A DNA stretch of 6,416 bases from JAYFRC01 sp034926415 (GTDB taxonomy: Bacteria; Bacillota; Clostridia; Oscillospirales; Oscillospiraceae): NCBI GenBank assembly GCA_034926415.1, contig JAYFRC010000094.1, positions 1 to 6,416 of the forward strand, in the 5' to 3' direction. This document shows positions 4,741 through 6,416 of this stretch, one piece after another. Numbering within the stretch: the stretch's first letter is position 1; each line of letters starts with the position of its first letter. The position numbers and the translations under genes were made by a program. A model generated the notes under the pieces. It ran no database searches, was not told where the DNA came from, and saw nothing but the letters and a program-made list of their open reading frames with translations.

Positions 4741-4775
4741 AAGGCGCGTCCGAAAGGGCGCGCCTTTCGCTTTTA
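4741..4775 (+). terminator. Strong intrinsic terminator of the miniprotein gene
   Basis: AAGGCGCGTCC (4741-4751), a GAAA tetraloop (4752-4755) and GGGCGCGCCTT (4756-4766) make an 11-bp G+C-rich stem with one T/G wobble, followed by TCGCTTTTAT. It separates the miniprotein unit from the phosphoesterase gene, so the miniprotein mRNA should be monocistronic. Confidence 0.88.
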
Positions 4776-4839
4776 TCGGCGGCATAGCATTGCATTAACC
4801 CGTCTGCCGTGGTAGATTTTTATAGAAGGGTGGTTGCAT

Positions 4840-5307
4840 ATGAGAATACTCGTCCTGTCCGACTCCCACGGAAACGTTGAAAATATGCGCCGCGCCGTCC
4901 TGACGGCGAAGGCGGAAATGATATTCCACCTCGGCGACTGCTGGGCCGACGCAGTGAAGCTCGGCGCGATGTTCCCCGGCCTTCCGATCGAGCAGGTCGC
5001 GGGCAACTGCGATTACCGCCCCGGCGCGCCGCTTGAAAAAATACTCGACATCGGCGGAAAGCGGGTGCTTATCTGCCACGGGCACGCCTACGGCGTCAAG
5101 GACGGACTCTTAAACGCGGGATACGCGGCGGAGGAAAACCGCGCCGACGTGTTTCTCTTCGGCCACACTCACCGCCGCTTTCTCGAAAAGCGCGGGGACA
5201 CGCTGTTCATGAATCCCGGAAGCATCGGCGACTGGCGCTCCCCCTCCTTCGCCACGCTTACAATAGAAAACGGCGAGACGCTTGGCGCCCTAAAGGAACT
5301 TGAATAG
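4840..5307 (+). CDS. YfcE/MJ0936-type metallophosphoesterase
   Basis: This 155-residue calcineurin-like phosphoesterase belongs to the small YfcE/MJ0936 group, whose members hydrolyse phosphodiester model substrates with two metal ions. The metal-binding signature is complete and in order: D8-S-H10 (LSDSHGN), G32-D33 (HLGDCWAD), G55-N56-C57-D58 (the usual GNHD/GNCD box), H80 in ICHGH, and G108-H109-T110-H111. The family's ending N-P-G-S-I follows near residue 131. There is no signal peptide or membrane helix, so it is cytosolic. The ATG at 4840 is preferred, with GAAGGG about 9 nt upstream; a TTG two codons earlier is too close to that site. The gene stands alone between two terminators. No convincing promoter was found in the 64 nt after the upstream terminator. 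The physiological substrate is unknown. Confidence 0.93.
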   Translation: MRILVLSDSHGNVENMRRAVLTAKAEMIFHLGDCWADAVKLGAMFPGLPIEQVAGNCDYRPGAPLEKILDIGGKRVLICHGHAYGVKDGLLNAGYAAEENRADVFLFGHTHRRFLEKRGDTLFMNPGSIGDWRSPSFATLTIENGETLGALKELE

Positions 5308-5460
5308 CGCGAAAGTGTATTCTGAAAGAGACGCGGCAGCAGCGGCAAGACATGGCCCCTGCCCCGCGGAAACGAAACAGCTGGCAGATGTCGGCATTCG
5401 CCCCTAAGCAGTAGCATCGGCAATTGCCGCAGCGCCGCCAATTTGCGAGCCGCCTGTGCA

Positions 5461-5518
5461 AGAGCCCTGCGGAGAGTATTACTCTCCGCAGGGCTCTAAT
5501 TTTGTTATTCTTATTCCA
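5461..5518 (+). terminator. Long perfect hairpin terminator between the phosphoesterase gene and glmS
   Basis: A perfect 18-bp inverted repeat (AGAGCCCTGCGGAGAGTA at 5461-5478, its complement at 5480-5497) has a single central base, which in practice means a 16-bp stem with loop TATTA. A T-rich tail, AATTTTGTTATTCTTATT (5498-5515), follows on the plus strand, so it should stop transcripts from the phosphoesterase gene. It also lies 14 nt past the glmS stop and may form the 3' end of glmS mRNA, although on that strand only two T residues follow the stem. Confidence 0.82.
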
Positions 5519-6416
5519 CTGTGACGGACTTTGCAAGGTTTCTCGGCTTATCTATATCGCAGCCGCGCTGAAGCGCCACGTAATAGGCAAAAAGCTGAAG
5601 CGGGACGACGCCGACCGAAGGTTGGAGCACGGGATGCGTCTCCGGGACGGCTATGACTGAGTCGGCGTTCTTCTCCATTTTTTTCTTGAGCCTTTCGACC
5701 GTAAGTGCAAGAACCTCCGCACCTCTCGCCCGCACCTCTATAACGTTGCTCATGGCTTTGTCAAAAAGCGGGACATACGTCCCGAGAGCGACGACGAGCG
5801 TGCCTTTTTCGATGAGCGAGATAGTTCCGTGTTTTAGCTCTCCGGAAGCGTAGGCCTCCGAATGTATGTAAGATATTTCCTTGAGCTTCAGCGAACCCTC
5901 CATGCCCATGGCGTAATCAAGGTTGCGGCCGATAAAGAAAATCGAGTTGTGATTGAAATATTTCGACGCGAAATACTGTATGTCCTCTTTGTGTTCAAGA
6001 ACCTGCGTCAGCTTATCCGGCAGCGCCTGCATTTCGGAGATTATCGTGTCGTACTCGGCCTTATGCACCGCACCAAGCATATCGCCGAGATACAGCGCGA
6101 CAAGGTCCATGAGGACGAGCTGCGTCGAATACGCCTTCGTCGTCGCGACAGCTATCTCCGGCCCGGCCCAGGTGTAGAGCACGTCGTCCGACTCGCGCGC
6201 GATGGACGAGCCGACCACGTTGACAATCGACAGCGTGCGCGCGCCGCGGCGCTTTGCCTCGCGCATGGCCTCCATCGTATCAAGCGTTTCGCCCGACTGA
6301 CTTATGACTATGACGAGCGTGTTGTTGTCCACCAGCGGATCGCTGTATCTGAATTCAGAAGCCAGCACGACCTCGACCGGGCGGCGCAGGAGCCTTTCAA
6401 AATTATATTTGCTCAC
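5511..6416 (-). CDS. glmS: Glutamine-fructose-6-phosphate aminotransferase, C-terminal half (partial)
   Basis: GlmS makes glucosamine-6-phosphate from fructose-6-phosphate and glutamine, the first step towards peptidoglycan amino sugars. About 300 of the usual 600 residues are visible. The N-terminal glutaminase domain lies beyond the right edge, and the GTG at 6414-6416 is an internal valine rather than a start. Two SIS sugar-isomerase domains are present. The first has LASEFRY, then SQSGETLDT, which binds the sugar phosphate, and NVVGSSIARESD. The second has F-F-I-G-R-N, EGSLKLKEISYIHSEAYASGELKHG and the closing D-K-P-R-N-L-A-K-S-V-T-V-E, the conserved C-terminus that reaches the active site. 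The reading frame is intact to its TAA. Whether a glmS ribozyme lies upstream cannot be seen here. Confidence 0.96.
   Translation of the reverse strand: MSKYNFERLLRRPVEVVLASEFRYSDPLVDNNTLVIVISQSGETLDTMEAMREAKRRGARTLSIVNVVGSSIARESDDVLYTWAGPEIAVATTKAYSTQLVLMDLVALYLGDMLGAVHKAEYDTIISEMQALPDKLTQVLEHKEDIQYFASKYFNHNSIFFIGRNLDYAMGMEGSLKLKEISYIHSEAYASGELKHGTISLIEKGTLVVALGTYVPLFDKAMSNVIEVRARGAEVLALTVERLKKKMEKNADSVIAVPETHPVLQPSVGVVPLQLFAYYVALQRGCDIDKPRNLAKSVTVE

Noticed and set aside
4790..4818. TTGCAT-N17-TAGATT as the promoter of the phosphoesterase gene.
   Set aside because: Both hexamers are poor, and the implied start site would fall at the ribosome binding site, leaving almost no leader.
5308..5460. 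Possible small gene or repeat remnant between the phosphoesterase gene and the terminator (contains GGCAATTGCC and GC-rich near-repeats).
   Set aside because: The open frames here have no ribosome binding site and no recognisable product, and the short palindromes are not part of a larger repeat visible in the window.

Overview
The window looks like chromosomal DNA from a spore-forming member of the Clostridia (Firmicutes), probably an Oscillospiraceae-like gut lineage. The reasons are the infC-rpmI-rplT order behind a Firmicutes-style attenuated leader, strong AGGAGG-type ribosome binding sites, sigma-A promoters close to consensus, G+C-rich genes with A+T-rich promoter gaps, and a promoter that reads like a sigma-G (forespore) site. 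The taxonomic placement is inference. I see no mobile element, CRISPR array, tRNA or rRNA.

Layout. (1) 1-799, minus strand: a hemolysin III/PAQR-type seven-helix membrane protein with an exact-consensus sigma-A promoter (826-854) and a probable terminator hairpin at the left edge. (2) 915-3016, plus strand: a promoter followed by four tightly packed genes: an ECF sigma factor, its zinc-finger anti-sigma partner, a TM2-like membrane protein with an acidic tail, and a small three-helix membrane protein resembling the LiaI/LiaF transmembrane region. The start/stop overlaps suggest one mRNA and a self-contained envelope-sensing unit. (3) 3050-3092: a terminator that works on both strands, between the convergent transcripts. 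(4) 4481 down to 3106, minus strand: promoter, a leader of about 160 nt with an intrinsic attenuator and a competing helix, then infC (IF3, apparently starting at AUU), rpmI (bL35) and rplT (bL20). (5) 4541-4775, plus strand: a sigma-G-like promoter, a 37-residue Gln/Asn-rich miniprotein and a strong terminator, forming an isolated monocistronic unit. (6) 4840-5307, plus strand: a YfcE-type metallophosphoesterase. (7) 5461-6416: a long terminator hairpin and, on the minus strand, the C-terminal half of glmS, which continues past the right edge.

Most of this is conserved housekeeping. The parts most worth following up are the candidate forespore miniprotein unit, the ECF/anti-sigma/two-membrane-protein operon, and the infC leader with its hidden AUU start.
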